Under the pieces are notes generated by a model, which saw nothing but the letters and a program-made list of their open reading frames with translations, searched no databases and was not told the DNA's origin. A stretch of DNA of 64,000 bases, taken from Lactifluus volemus (lineage: Eukaryota > Basidiomycota > Agaricomycetes > Russulales > Russulaceae). This document shows, in pieces, positions 34,952-45,830 of the stretch. Location of the stretch: the NCBI GenBank assembly GCA_022376515.1, contig WTXI01000001.1, forward strand, positions 1,736,001-1,800,000, given 5' to 3'. The translations under genes and the position numbers were made by a program. The first letter of the stretch is position 1, and each line of letters opens with the position of its first letter.

Positions 34952-37242
34952 TTACTCGCTCCCATGTTTTTTCATCAGAACGTAGCGAGGCTCGTGCTTC
35001 GACTCGATAGGGTCATGGGCAAAATCGAGATCGACGATATAGTCGCAACTCGACACCTGAACCTGTATAGACGTCATCTGAGGTTGCCTTTTAGCTTTTA
35101 GAAGGATTAAAGGCATACATAATGCATCGGTTCTTCCTTGTTTAGGTCGTTCAAGCCTACTGGAACATGCCGTGTCCCGAGGACTCTTGACCGAATTCCA
35201 TCGCGCGTCTCACGAAAGTGTGCAGGGAGCATGCCATCGAATTCGCTTTGATCCAGTCAACCCGTATCCCATCTGGAACTAGGTAGTGACCGGGAAAGCG
35301 GTGCCATTCTTTTCCGTAGCAGATTCGCAGTCCAAATTCTTTGATTGGTGACAAGTCGATGCGATGCTCATTCTCCCTACTTTCCTCCCGCTTTTGTCTA
35401 TATTCTTCAAGCAGCTCTGGTGGGGGAAGAGGGGTTTCGAGCAAGCCAGTCACGTTGAGAAGCCTCGGGACTTCTTCCTTTTCAAATCGATAGGTAATGG
35501 TCATAGGAGTATGGTAGTACTTCCACAGCGCAAGGATGCGAGCAAGAGATATAAAGGTGGTGATGAGAACAATTGTCAGCGTTGACCAACGGAAGAGGTT
35601 GCTCTGTGATGCCTAAAAACGAGGGTTAGGAGGGGTGCATTATGCGAATAACCAAAACACACCCTATATGGCGACTTTGTTATTTTGATGTAAGCGACCT
35701 CCATCCAGCCACGTAACAGGTATGCCATGACAGCTGCATTGAAACATACAAGCGGATACGCGGGGTACATGAATCGCTCCTCCTTGTGTGGCTGAATACT
35801 CAAAATGCCAATCCAGACGTACATCGGAAGGAGACGCAGTGCCAGAAGTCGAAACGGTGAGCTCTGCTCTGCAGACGGGACAGCGTTTCCCATGCGCCGG
35901 CGGTCAATCTTATACGTGATCGCTAGCGATGGGAGAGATAGCAGGGCCATAGGGAGAAGTATGTTGAAATTGAGAGAGAGGTTGAGGAGGTAGTAGTACC
36001 AGGGTTCTGTACCATACAGACCGGGTCCACGGGCTGCATCAGGGAAAACGTTATACTTCACAATGTTCCAAAACACCGCAGCGACCTTCCCGTAGTAGTA
36101 AGAATCGATTGCGATTATGGGTATCTGCGTACCTCTCAGTGAAAGCAAAATACGACGGGAGGTTATGTACTGACGGGGATGAGCGCAGCGAGGGCGCCGC
36201 AAAGAATCAATCTTATCCCACGATTGAGTTGCCATTCATATTTTTCTTTGGCTGAGACTTGATCCGCGCCAAACACGAACAGCTCTTCAAACACGAATGG
36301 AATGGCCAAGGCAAGAGCAAATGGCCAGCCAAGAACTGCACCAACAGTGAAATATAAGACAGCCGCAAGCGTTCGCTGGCTATCCTGGTTGCTGGGAGGG
36401 ACAAACGCGTGCGATAGCGCGAGCATTGTCGTATACATGGCAAATGACGAGGGAAGGAAGGCTGAGAACGCGTCAGACCACAGAAAGAGGGGGATCCAGG
36501 GTACAAAGTGGATGCCAAGTGACCTACCTGTAGTTGCATTCCACATGCCAGCATTAGCGGCCAACATGAATAACATGTAGCGAGCGACGCGGTTATTGAT
36601 TTTGAGTCGGACCGTGTCGTACAGCTTGGCTTCACAGATGGTGCTTATAGTGCCCAGCACTGCGCGCACGAAGAAAAACGCGGGCCTCTGTGCGATAAAC
36701 GCTATGAACACTTTTCAGAATGGAACCTATTTTGTCGCGAACTTACTTTGCCAGTCTCGTGAAGTACCCAGAAGAGGACCTTGGATGGGAGGAGCCACAA
36801 GAGGGTGTACGCCCAGCTCCGAATCGCAAACTGCGGCGACGTTTCCCACGTCTGGAAGCCATATCCTTTATACATGTAGTGAAGAGGTTCCCAATAGTTG
36901 AATACTTTGATAAACTGGTCAGCGGGGGGGCAGTCACCAAGAGCAGTGGAGATGGACAGACCTTCGTCACAATCTTGGAGGTTCGAATACATTGCTGCCG
37001 TCACTCGGAAAATCAGCAGTATCCTAACCGCTACGGAAAATCTGGGGACCCAAGGGGGGCGTGCGGCCCTGGACTATACGTCTCAGAACGCGGGGACGGA
37101 CAGTGCGATTCTGTGGGTGTACGCACCTGCGGAGTTGGTCCTGGAGGATGCCAGTATGTCTTGCTGCAACTGGCTTGGGTGCATACTCATTCTTGTCCTT
37201 TTCAATCGGTCGACGGAAACGGAGGGTTTGAATATTCGACAT
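34952..37242 (-). CDS. ALG9: Dolichyl-P-Man:Man-PP-Dol alpha-1,2-mannosyltransferase (ALG9, GT22)
   Basis: This multi-membrane ER enzyme adds alpha-1,2-mannoses to the lumenal lipid-linked oligosaccharide for N-glycosylation. The start at 37242 gives MSNIQTLRFRRPIEK. TM1 follows (RILLIFRVTAAMYSNLQDCDE), then VFNYWEPLHYMYKGYGFQTWE, the lumenal loop of GT22 enzymes, and ASPQFAIRSWAYTLL-like segments. Later segments include KEERFMYPAYPLVCF and WHRFPGHYLVPDG, and the tail has LNDLNKEEPMHYVQVSSCDYIVDLD. One base is missing at 35247-35249: AAA must be AAAA to give DWIKSEFDGMLPAHF. The intron at 36905-36961 uses donor GTCTGT. It lies head-to-tail with CCT7, 251 bases apart. Confidence 0.92.
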
Positions 37243-37635
37243 TGAGTAACCTCGTAACTAACGTGTCTGTCATTTGACGCCGATCATCTCTTTCCCGAAT
37301 CGGCCCGAAACTCGTGTAAGCGTGAAAAATGCATGAAATTGTGATATAATGTGCCATCAAAGTCTGAAATGAAACAAAGCGTGTGTCTGGAAAAGTTCGA
37401 GACGGAACGATCAGAACTGAAATGAACAAGGTATCCTACAGTAAAGGTAATAGTTCGAGAACAACTGTGTTCGCTGGTAAACCATACGAATGACATATGT
37501 CGGACGCATAGGCACATAAAGATATTGTGCACAAATGTGAAAGGTCCAATTAGAGCGAGTAAGAAAACCGTCATTAAACGGAAAAGTCCAGATATCTGTA
37601 CAACCGATCGTCTAGTCCGTGAAGCCATTGTCTAT
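37243..37635. other. intergenic between ALG9 and chitin synthase
   Basis: About 390 AT-rich bases between the ALG9 start and the chitin synthase stop, both minus. No gene seen. Confidence 0.5.
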
Positions 37636-40600
37636 TCAACTATGTCCGCCGTTGGGATTGGGCGGTGCAGCGCCCGCGGGTAAATTGGCGTAGATAGATG
37701 GAGAACGCGAATACCTGTTCTGCTGGAGCGTCTGCGACGTACGGCGTGTCGTAGGACGGGAAACACGACGAACACCATCGGGACCAGGGACAGGTCCATT
37801 ATCTGATAAGCTGATACCACGGACTCGGGGTTGACCACCAGATGGGGAGGGTGTCGAGGGACCATCATGTTCTACATTATAGGGTTCGTTCCCAGACTGG
37901 AACGGGTTCGTGGATTCTCCAGGGAATGGGGTCGGTGCTATGACTTGGCGGACCCCCGCATAGCCATTAGGTGTGCGCCCGCCTTGATGGTCATAGTAGC
38001 CACGACTTGGGGACGCGTGGCGCGGGGAAGCCATGCCTGATGGAGTGTGGGGCTCTTCAACCGGCTGCTCAGCCGCAACCGAGGAGCGGCTGGGGAGAAG
38101 ACGGTGGTAAGAGGAAGAATGGTCCGAATACACATCTTCGCTAGATCGGGCAACGGAAGTTGACGAAGCGCCGTTCGTCGCCGGACGACTCAAGGCGAGC
38201 GGTGCGGGCAGCAAGAGCAATTGGTTACTATCGTGGCGTTGACGAGAACCACCTGCATTCGCGAAAGACTCCATGGTGCTCGTTTCGAACCCTTGTGAGT
38301 AAGAGAGACCAGTGTCAGTGTTGGACACAGAAGACTGTCTGTTCGTACGGTCAGCAAATCGGAATGGGAATCGAGGGCCAAGCGAGCCCTTACCGTCTAG
38401 GGGAGTTGAACTTGGGGTCGTAGTAAGTCGAATCCCTTGATTGTGCGCCGCTCTTCCATCGTCTCTCACGTTCAAATTCGGCCCAACGCTTCATTACGAT
38501 GTTAGTCGAGTCAAACTCGCCCTCCTTGTCGCCATGGTTTCCACCTTTATCCCCAGAAACCTGCCGTGTCTGACCCCATGAAAAGTCGTCGAAATGCCAG
38601 TACGCGTATGCTGGAAGAATACCGTTCCAGACCGGAAGTGAGAGGAGGTAGACAAGCATCCAGCCCACATACGAAACCTTGCGAGTGGTAATAACAATAA
38701 GTAATCCGGGAAGTCCTAGAATGACAGCCAAGAGAAGTAGAGGAATTGTCGTATTCGTGTGTCCGGGGATGATAGAGCTAATGATGAGGTACAATGTGAA
38801 GGTAATGGCAGCGGGGAGAACAAGAGTACCAGCCAGTTCCATAGCGACAACAAACTGCATCGAGAAGCAGAATGTCCCACAGAGATCACGAACGAGGACC
38901 AGCTCAGCGAGGTTGTGTACGGTGGAGTTGATCCAACGGCGACGCTGGGAAAGAAGAACTCTAAAGGTATCTGGCACGATGGTCTTGCAGACTGCAGAAG
39001 GCAAGAAAAGGTTCTTGCGCTTCGGGAAAGTCTTGAGCATGAGGGTCGTCAAGTACCGATCCTCACCGAGAAGTAGTAGGTTCTTCTTGTGTAATGTATC
39101 CACCACGTTCTCCGAGTAATGTTCAACAATATCTGGGTTGGCAAGAATGGGAACCCAATATCCAGAAGCACCTTTTGGCGCTTTGATGCGATACATGCTA
39201 AAGCAACCTGGCAAGCATGTTACACCACCGAACATTGACTCAAACGCCTTGGTCATGTGGTGCGAAACGTAGTACTCAAAGACTGAGAAGTAATAAGAAA
39301 CAAAACACAATTTTAGAGGCGATGTGGAACCAACCTTGAATCATGGTAACCCAAGTTTCGCCCTTGTTCGCAATCTTGGTTTCGCCACACAGTCCCATGA
39401 TTTCCTCGTCTTGAACCATGCACGATACCATCCGGGTGACTGAGTCCGGGAATACCTTCGTGTCGGCATCGACGCAGAGCACCAATTCATAACGATCCGG
39501 GCTCACACCAGTTACCCGCCAAAGCGAATTGAAAATTCGTACTCGAATGTGGTCATCCGTTCGTCGAACATGACCTTTTGAAGGAAAGCCATGAGAACGA
39601 TTTGTGAGTCGCGCTTTCCACGATTGCCAGGTTTAGGATCTGACGCTTCAAGTGGATTACCCGTCTTTGCAACCAAAACCATTGGGACGCGCTGCTGCTT
39701 TGACATCTCGACGGTGGCATCGTCGTAATCATAGAAGCCTGCATAGACCTTTGCCATATTATGCCGCTTGTGGCCATCCGCAATGGCAACATAGGAATGA
39801 GCTTCGACGTCTTCAGGTTCAATGACAAACTCTTTCATCATGGACAGACAAATTTCCGGGGTCGTCTTGTCATTCCCAGCGCCTTTGACCATGCCATCCG
39901 CGATGACTAAGATGAGTTTGTGGCTGTTGGGATAATCGGTGGTCGCAAGAGAGTCAAGGGTTGTGCGTAGCCCCTCTACCGACTCGGAATAGGCGGTTAC
40001 AAGACAAATCGTGTGAACGAGTGGGAAACCGAATGGCTCGAAGTCCGGAGCAGGCTGAGGGACGACGTTATTGAGAGGGAAGGGGCATATGGCATCTGTA
40101 AACCCGCGGGGATCGTTGAGGGAGGTAGAACTTCTCGACTCGTGACCGTCTTGAGGACCAAGCTTGCTGCCTCTCGCTGAGGCAGAGGGGGAGCCATAGA
40201 CACTCGCCACACTACGCTTGTAAGGAGGAGCTTCGACGATACCATATGCAGTGGTTGGTCGAGTGCCAAGACCTTTCATTACATTGTCCGAGGGTGTGAA
40301 GCGCGATTGACGGGGTAAAAAGTGGCCTTTCTTCTCTTTCTTATGCGGGTATATCCATTCTTCGAGACGTTAGGTCGATACTGGCTTGGAGCGGGGCGGT
40401 AGATATCATTCGTCCAGTTCTCGATCTCAGCCATCCGTTGCATACGTTGTTCATACGTTTCATGCTTGGACACCCCGAGTTTGTTGGCGAAAAACCAAGC
40501 GAACATGACAGCCATTACAAAACGAATGGCAACGACGCCGACGATGAAAATCAGCGAGATGTAAAGGACGATGTCCGATGCGACACAGCCGATGCTGTTC

Positions 40601-42232
40601 GTGTCGATGAAGCCAACACCAATGGTGTTCTGCAAGCAGTGACCGAGAGTCTGTTGCTTTGTGCGTTCCAAGTACATGGAAATGTCTCGGCCATTGAAGG
40701 TCCCGCTAGAAGCCATGAACTGATTGAAAATCGCGGGATAATTGACCTCTCCGGTACTGAGCCAGTTGAGGAGGTTGAAATCCAAGACAGTCCTGCAAGT
40801 AACTCTCGGTAACAACGACTTGGAAAAGTTGAACCAACGCACGACTCGAAAACAGCAAGGTTCCGCTTAGGGTTCTTGACATCGTCCCAGGTATAATAGA
40901 CTTGTCCCATGGGACTCAGCTTTGCAAACTCCGACCGTGCCTGGGAATTGACGTGACAATTTGTGTTCCTCTCATATCCTGTAAGATTGACCCCGGATGT
41001 ACCATATTGATTGTAGATGTTGCACGGGAAGTACCAGTCCAATTGACCATTTGACCCGGTAATGCTCGAGTTTGAGGCTTTAGTGATAATCCCCGAGCAA
41101 GGCCGTTGGTGTTCTGAAACATGAACGAAATGTCATTGCCGGCAGCATGCCAGTTTCCTTCGAAGAGGGGGTTGCTATGGCCATCGAAATTTCCGACCTT
41201 GGGATGATTGAAGTGGGAAAAGTCGTAGTCATAGCCGTGAATAATGACGGAAGCCGTTTCAATAGAGCCAGCATGGTATCGGTTTGGTGGCTTTCCACAA
41301 ACGACTTGGGTAAAACCAAATGTCAAAAAGCCGACACCGGCCATCAGAAGCGCGATTATACTAATCAACCCCATTTTCTCTCGCCACGCACGCTGTTGCT
41401 CGGGACTGCGGATACCTAAACGTGGGAGCGTTTCAGCTCGAGTATTTAAAGCCAAACGACGCGCTCACCGCATGACCGGAGTAAAAACGGTGGCACACAA
41501 ATTGTGAGGAGGTAGCAATACGTCACCCAACCGTCATGGGGCCCTGGAATATTTCCTAAGCAACCTCGACGGCGCTCTGGCGGCTCGCTTGCATCCGTCG
41601 GGGGCTGGCGCTTCCTTCGAAGAGTAGTGCCACGCCTGAACAGCGCGAGTCCCGACTCGTGAACGTCCTGCTCACGGCCCAAGAGGGACCGACCACGTCG
41701 GAGGGCACCAAGGTGGGGGACGTTGCCGGTCGCTAAAAGAAGGGAGGATTTATAATGAATATAAGGATGAATGGATAGAAAACACACTAGACGGTTGAAC
41801 TAGGTTTGCATTGGTATCTTCGAGCATTGCGGCGTGAGTGCGGTAGTGCCATTGTCGATGACCAGGTTCGATCTTCTCCCTATCGGGCCGAACAAGGCTT
41901 TTCTTTCTGCCTACGAGTGAGGTATCCGTTACCGCGTGACCCGATTCGGGGTCCGGGCTTGTTGGTGACAGGACATTCTGGTAAGCAGAGTGTTGTCGCA
42001 CTCGACCAGGTTGATCGAGGAGAGCTCGTCGGTCACCTCTTTCTGTAGCCTGAAAAGAAACTATGGCTTGGCCAGAGTCACGAAGTTGAGTGGTAGTGGG
42101 CGTGAGTGGGCTATTAGGGGAGTCAGGATGGTCGATGTAGGAAGGGGGAGAATTTTGGGGTAGAGGTTGTTGAGAATACTGAGAATGAGACGGTCTAGAG
42201 GCGCGAGGGGGGCGCTGGCCGGAATAATCCAT
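37636..42232 (-). CDS. Chitin synthase, class IV (CHS3-like)
   Basis: This processive glycosyltransferase family 2 enzyme makes cell-wall chitin at the plasma membrane. The long polar N-terminus ([14 protein letters not shown], Pro/Ser-rich) precedes two membrane segments ([31 protein letters not shown]). Then come [14 protein letters not shown], the catalytic domain with [60 protein letters not shown] and [10 protein letters not shown], and the [12 protein letters not shown] product motif. A TM cluster and a Ser-rich tail follow to a stop at 37636. No myosin domain is present, as expected for class IV. One base is missing at 39532-39535 (TTTT for TTTTT, giving [16 protein letters not shown]) and at 40328-40330 (AAA for AAAA). 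Confidence 0.93.
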
Positions 42233-42629
42233 AGTAGGGAGAGTTGAAAGTTGGGAGCTATGGGAACATGCAACGGAACGATGGGGCGGGGGATAAAAGG
42301 GTAGGTAAGAGGAAAATTAAAAGCGTGGAGGGAGCGTGTGGGCACAGTGACCGCGAGTGCCGAGCTGAGCTGAGCTGGGCTGGGAAGAGAAATCCGGTTG
42401 ACAGCCGAGTGAATAAGGCGCGGAGACACGCGCGCCACTCCAACACTCCAATAACAAACCATCATCAGCCACCATTTGTCAACCAAACAGAACGTTCTTC
42501 TGGACGTCCTTAAAATCTTACTCTTCGCTCTCTTTACCTGCGAATAATTCACAGTAAGAATAAACCAACGGTTTGAGGTTTTGCCCTTCAAAAGGATTCA
42601 TGTTTCTACAAGTCAGAGAAATATTATCT
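42233..42629. promoter_or_regulatory. upstream region of chitin synthase
   Basis: About 400 bases 5' of the chitin synthase start, GA-rich on the plus strand (CT-rich on the coding strand) between 42240 and 42400. No coding segment was recognised. Confidence 0.4.
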
Positions 42630-42711
42630 GGCGAGATGGCCGAGCGGTCTAAGGCGCCAGACTAAGGATCTGGTCTCTTCGGGGGCGTGGGTTCGAATCC
42701 CACTCTCGTCA
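42630..42711 (+). tRNA. tRNA-Leu (anticodon AAG)
   Basis: An 82-base type II tRNA without intron. The acceptor stem GGCGAGA pairs with TCTCGTC (one G-U) followed by A. The anticodon stem CCAGA/TCTGG encloses the loop CTAAGGA, giving anticodon AAG (read as inosine). A long variable arm is present, the T-arm contains the B box GTTCGAATCC, and the A box lies at about TGGCCGAGCGG. A TTTTT stretch at 42715 fits RNA polymerase III termination. Confidence 0.95.
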
Positions 42712-42817
42712 ACCTTTTTGTTCTTCACCAAAAAATAAGCAAAACAACATTTTCATCTCACATTTTTTCTTTTACATGTTAAGCAGGGGTGCCAAAGGCG
42801 AAACTAAAAAGCGACTG

Positions 42818-43715
42818 CTAATTACACAATAACGCCATAGAATCGAGCTTGCGATCCGTTCGTTCCAGTAACGGTTCAACTAAGGTCTCTCCAATAGTAA
42901 AGTGTACATGGTCCCCTTCTCCCAAAGTGAGTCGTACTGGCAAGCGTGGGTCGATCCGAATGGGTGCCGAAGTGCCAATATAAAAATCACCACGGCTGAA
43001 GTTGCGGGTGATAGCAGCTGCCTCCTCTTCGGTGAGCGGTCGTGGACGCTTATTTGGACGAAAGGTCGAGGTCGACGCTCCAGTGAAAGAGCCATTGTAC
43101 TCGTAATATTGTTGATGAGTGAGACTGGGCGGTTGCATATAAGGAATGGGAGTGGCTGGAAATGGAGGAATGCCGGGAGCTACGCACGTTGCCTCAGCTG
43201 CCGATATGGGCACGAAGGATATCAGTGAAGACGAACCAGGGGTCTGCTGCTGTGAGTGATCAACGGGAGCCTCTGGATCGGGATAAGCACATGTGGCACC
43301 GAGACCACGCTTGAGGCAGCTCTAAAGGGTTATGGCGTTACGACCTTGACATACTGGAAACGCTGGTACGAATGGGTACGTACCTGGCATGGGAGTATCT
43401 CGCTGCAGCGAGTTTTCCCAGAATGACAGGAAGTGCATGCACGCCTTACGGCTGGGGCTTTTGCTGTGTTTGAAACCGAAAAGAAAAAAAAAAAATTAGC
43501 TGAGCGAACAGAGAAGAAAATAAGGTACGGAAAGGGAGATTGGGGAACGCACACTTCCGAGGAGTGTCTGAGATTGCCTGAGCATTCGGGTGAAGCTGAG
43601 CGTGAAGTTGAGGGTCCTGGACGAGCGACTGCGACGGTGGAGGTTGCTGAAGTTGTTGGGTGTCGATCGACGGCGTGGCCGTATCCTGGGCCGGGGTGGG
43701 CGCGGAGTCGGACAT
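42818..43715 (-). CDS. Zn(II)2Cys6 transcription factor, small
   Basis: This nuclear DNA-binding protein of about 255 residues has three coding exons. A Gln/Pro-rich N-terminus (MSDSAPTPAQDTATPS) is spliced through a T-rich intron (donor GTGCGT, phase 1) to the zinc cluster VRRACTSCHSGKTRC, then PCQSCLKRGLGAT and C, spacing CX2CX6CX5CX2CX8C across a further intron. The C-terminal part contains NKRPRPLTEEEAAAI and ends DSMALLCN. No fungal_trans middle domain was found, so it is shorter than most members. The start faces the bHLH gene 160 bases away. Confidence 0.85.
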
Positions 43716-43875
43716 GGCGGGTTGACGGAGAGGCCGGGGTAGGTTCTGTGAGGCCGTGAGCGGCTTTATGTATCGATGTTTGGGATCCGGTTTTCGGTCG
43801 GTAACCGGACAGTTCCGGGGTTGGCCGAGTAGGCGAAAGGAGATAAGCAATAGAGTGCTCTACTGCTCTTGTACA

Positions 43876-44553
43876 ATGGCCTCAAATCCAAATCAACCAC
43901 CAGTACCGTTCACAGATTTCGAATTCTCTTTCGATCCTTCTCTAGGTGGTCTCTTTCCACCTCCCCCACCATTACCGCCTTCAGCTGGCCTTTTCTCCGA
44001 TTCAGAAACCACGGACATCTTCGGCTTCCTCGACAACTTCAATTGGGAGTTTGACGCCCCTCCTCCTCCCTCGGATCATCAACAGGAACAACCCCCTGCC
44101 TTTCGATATGACCCTCCTTCATCATCACAGCTCCCTCCTCCACTACAACCCCCCAGTCAACCGCCGCCCGAACCTCAGCAGCCACAACTACCTTTGCGAC
44201 TTGCGACTTCTCCGGCGCCAGCCCCACCAGCTTCCCGAAACAAACCCCTCCTCTCCAGTCCTCAGAAACGTCTGAATCATATCATGTCCGAACAAAAACG
44301 ACGGAATGCCATCCGAGAAGGCTATGCCCAATTAACTACCCTACTCGCTCCAAGAGGCGCACCGCCTGGGACTGGCATGCCTACTAGGGGTCGCCCGAAA
44401 GGCAGCGGCGGTAGAGGAAAGGGAAGAACGAAGGGTAAAAGTGGCGTTCTCTTTCGTGCGGTTGAATATTGCCACTGGTTAGAAGAAGGCATTGAAGCCT
44501 TAAAGGAAGAGGTCAAAAGGGTTGAAGCAGCCGCTGGCATTTGTGCCGGCTGA
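43876..44553 (+). CDS. Basic helix-loop-helix transcription factor
   Basis: This is an intron-free 225-residue protein. The first half is disordered and extremely Pro/Gln-rich. The bHLH begins KRLNHIMSEQKRRNAIREGYAQ (His-Glu-Arg DNA-contact pattern partly kept in the basic region). A long Gly/Arg/Lys-rich loop follows (RPKGSGGRGKGRTKGKSG), then helix 2 VLFRAVEYCHWLEEGIEAL with a short leucine-containing extension. The large loop resembles fungal INO4/MAX-like regulators that dimerise with another bHLH. The start ATG at 43876 is the first with a coding-like continuation; an upstream in-frame ATG at 43756 would fall inside the divergent promoter. Confidence 0.88.
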   Translation: MASNPNQPPVPFTDFEFSFDPSLGGLFPPPPPLPPSAGLFSDSETTDIFGFLDNFNWEFDAPPPPSDHQQEQPPAFRYDPPSSSQLPPPLQPPSQPPPEPQQPQLPLRLATSPAPAPPASRNKPLLSSPQKRLNHIMSEQKRRNAIREGYAQLTTLLAPRGAPPGTGMPTRGRPKGSGGRGKGRTKGKSGVLFRAVEYCHWLEEGIEALKEEVKRVEAAAGICAG

Positions 44554-44791
44554 TCCCTTGTCCTTTCTTCCTCATCGTACGTCAACATTCTCCTGATGTC
44601 TTCAAACCCGCTAATACTCGTCTCACCATAGGGATTGTTGTAGTCACATAGCTGTTGTACTCACTGGTACTTGCACTCGGTCTAACCTTATCACATGATT
44701 TTATCCCCTTCACGCAACAAGCGAGCCACGCGACTATTCTGTTTCTGATCACACACTCAGCGGCCTTCTATAGGCGCGCCACTCCACTTAG

Positions 44792-45652
44792 ATGGTTCCA
44801 CCATCACAACCATCACCGCCTCACCGTCTCCAGCTCGATGGGCCGATCCCAACTTTTAGTTTACGAATCACTGACTTGTCTCACCCAGGAATCAAACTTT
44901 TTTTGGACAATATCGATCCTATCAGAGTCATGCATGATGCGGTCGTTGCGGTCTTTCGATGGTTATATGTAACAACAGACAAGGCACCAAAGCAGTGCGT
45001 GGCCTCAATGGACCACAGGCGCAATAGAAAAAAACGCTAATGATCTTTTTTTGTAGTGTGCGGACAATAGAACTAGTCCTTCGACCTATGGATGGCGTGG
45101 CTTATACCACCGGGTCAGAACATGCAAAGGAAATACACTTTTCATGCCAGCACATTGTCAACTGTGCGGATCGTTGTGCGGATGAGATCCGCGGCGTTCT
45201 GGTACACGAAGTCGTCCACTGTTTTCAGTACAACGGCCGAGGCACTTGCCCTGGCGGCCTTATTGAGGGCATAGCAGGTGCCGTGCCATTCCTATTTTCG
45301 AAATATAGCAACTGTATTTTCTCAAAATTTGTACGTACCCCACATTGTCCCCACAATAGATTGGGTCCGCCTCCGAGCTGGTCTCGTCCCCCCACATTGG
45401 AGCCCTGGTGGGACTCGCTGGGACGCGGGTTATCACGTCACTGCCTACTTTCTAGAGTGGCTAACCGATCGGTATGGCGAGGGTACGATACCCGAACTCA
45501 ACGAGCTGATGAAGGACGCACCATATGACGAGCTCGTTTTCAAGACCGTGACGGGTCGTAAGGTCGACAAGCTCTGGAGGCTTTACAAGGAGCACCTTGA
45601 CGGCGGCGGCGGCGGCGATGGATCTGAGGTTTCTCAAGGCCAAGATAGCTAG
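44792..45652 (+). CDS. BSP-family (plant basic secretory protein type) putative zinc peptidase
   Basis: Three exons splice in phase: ATG at 44792 to KAPK, a second exon starting VRTIELVLRP and ending EGIA, and a third starting DWVRLRAGLVPPHW. The middle exon carries VLVHEVVHCFQYNG, an HExxH zinc-peptidase motif placed as in the BSP family, with GRGTCPGGLIEGIADWVR downstream (Glu/Asp third ligand region) and YHVTAYFLEWL near the end. In plants these proteins are secreted defence proteins; here the N-terminus (MVPPSQPSPPHRLQL) has no signal peptide, so the protein is probably cytosolic or non-classically exported. Hydrolytic activity is not established in fungi. The C-terminus is Gly-rich. Confidence 0.83.
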
Positions 45653-45830
45653 TTGTTGGTCTTGTCAACTCCAAGAGTGACGTCGCGAGGCCGTTTGATT
45701 GGAGGGGGAAACACCGATTACCTTGAATAGTAGAGGCTAGATCCATGATTGAATACAATGCGAGGGTGCAAATCAGAACGTACAGAAAGAATAACAAAAC
45801 AAAGAAATAAAAGTATTAATAGAAAAGTGA
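45653..45830. other. convergent 3' ends
   Basis: 178 AT-rich bases between the stops of the BSP-like gene and FCP1, including AATAAA-like sequences near 45805. Confidence 0.4.
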
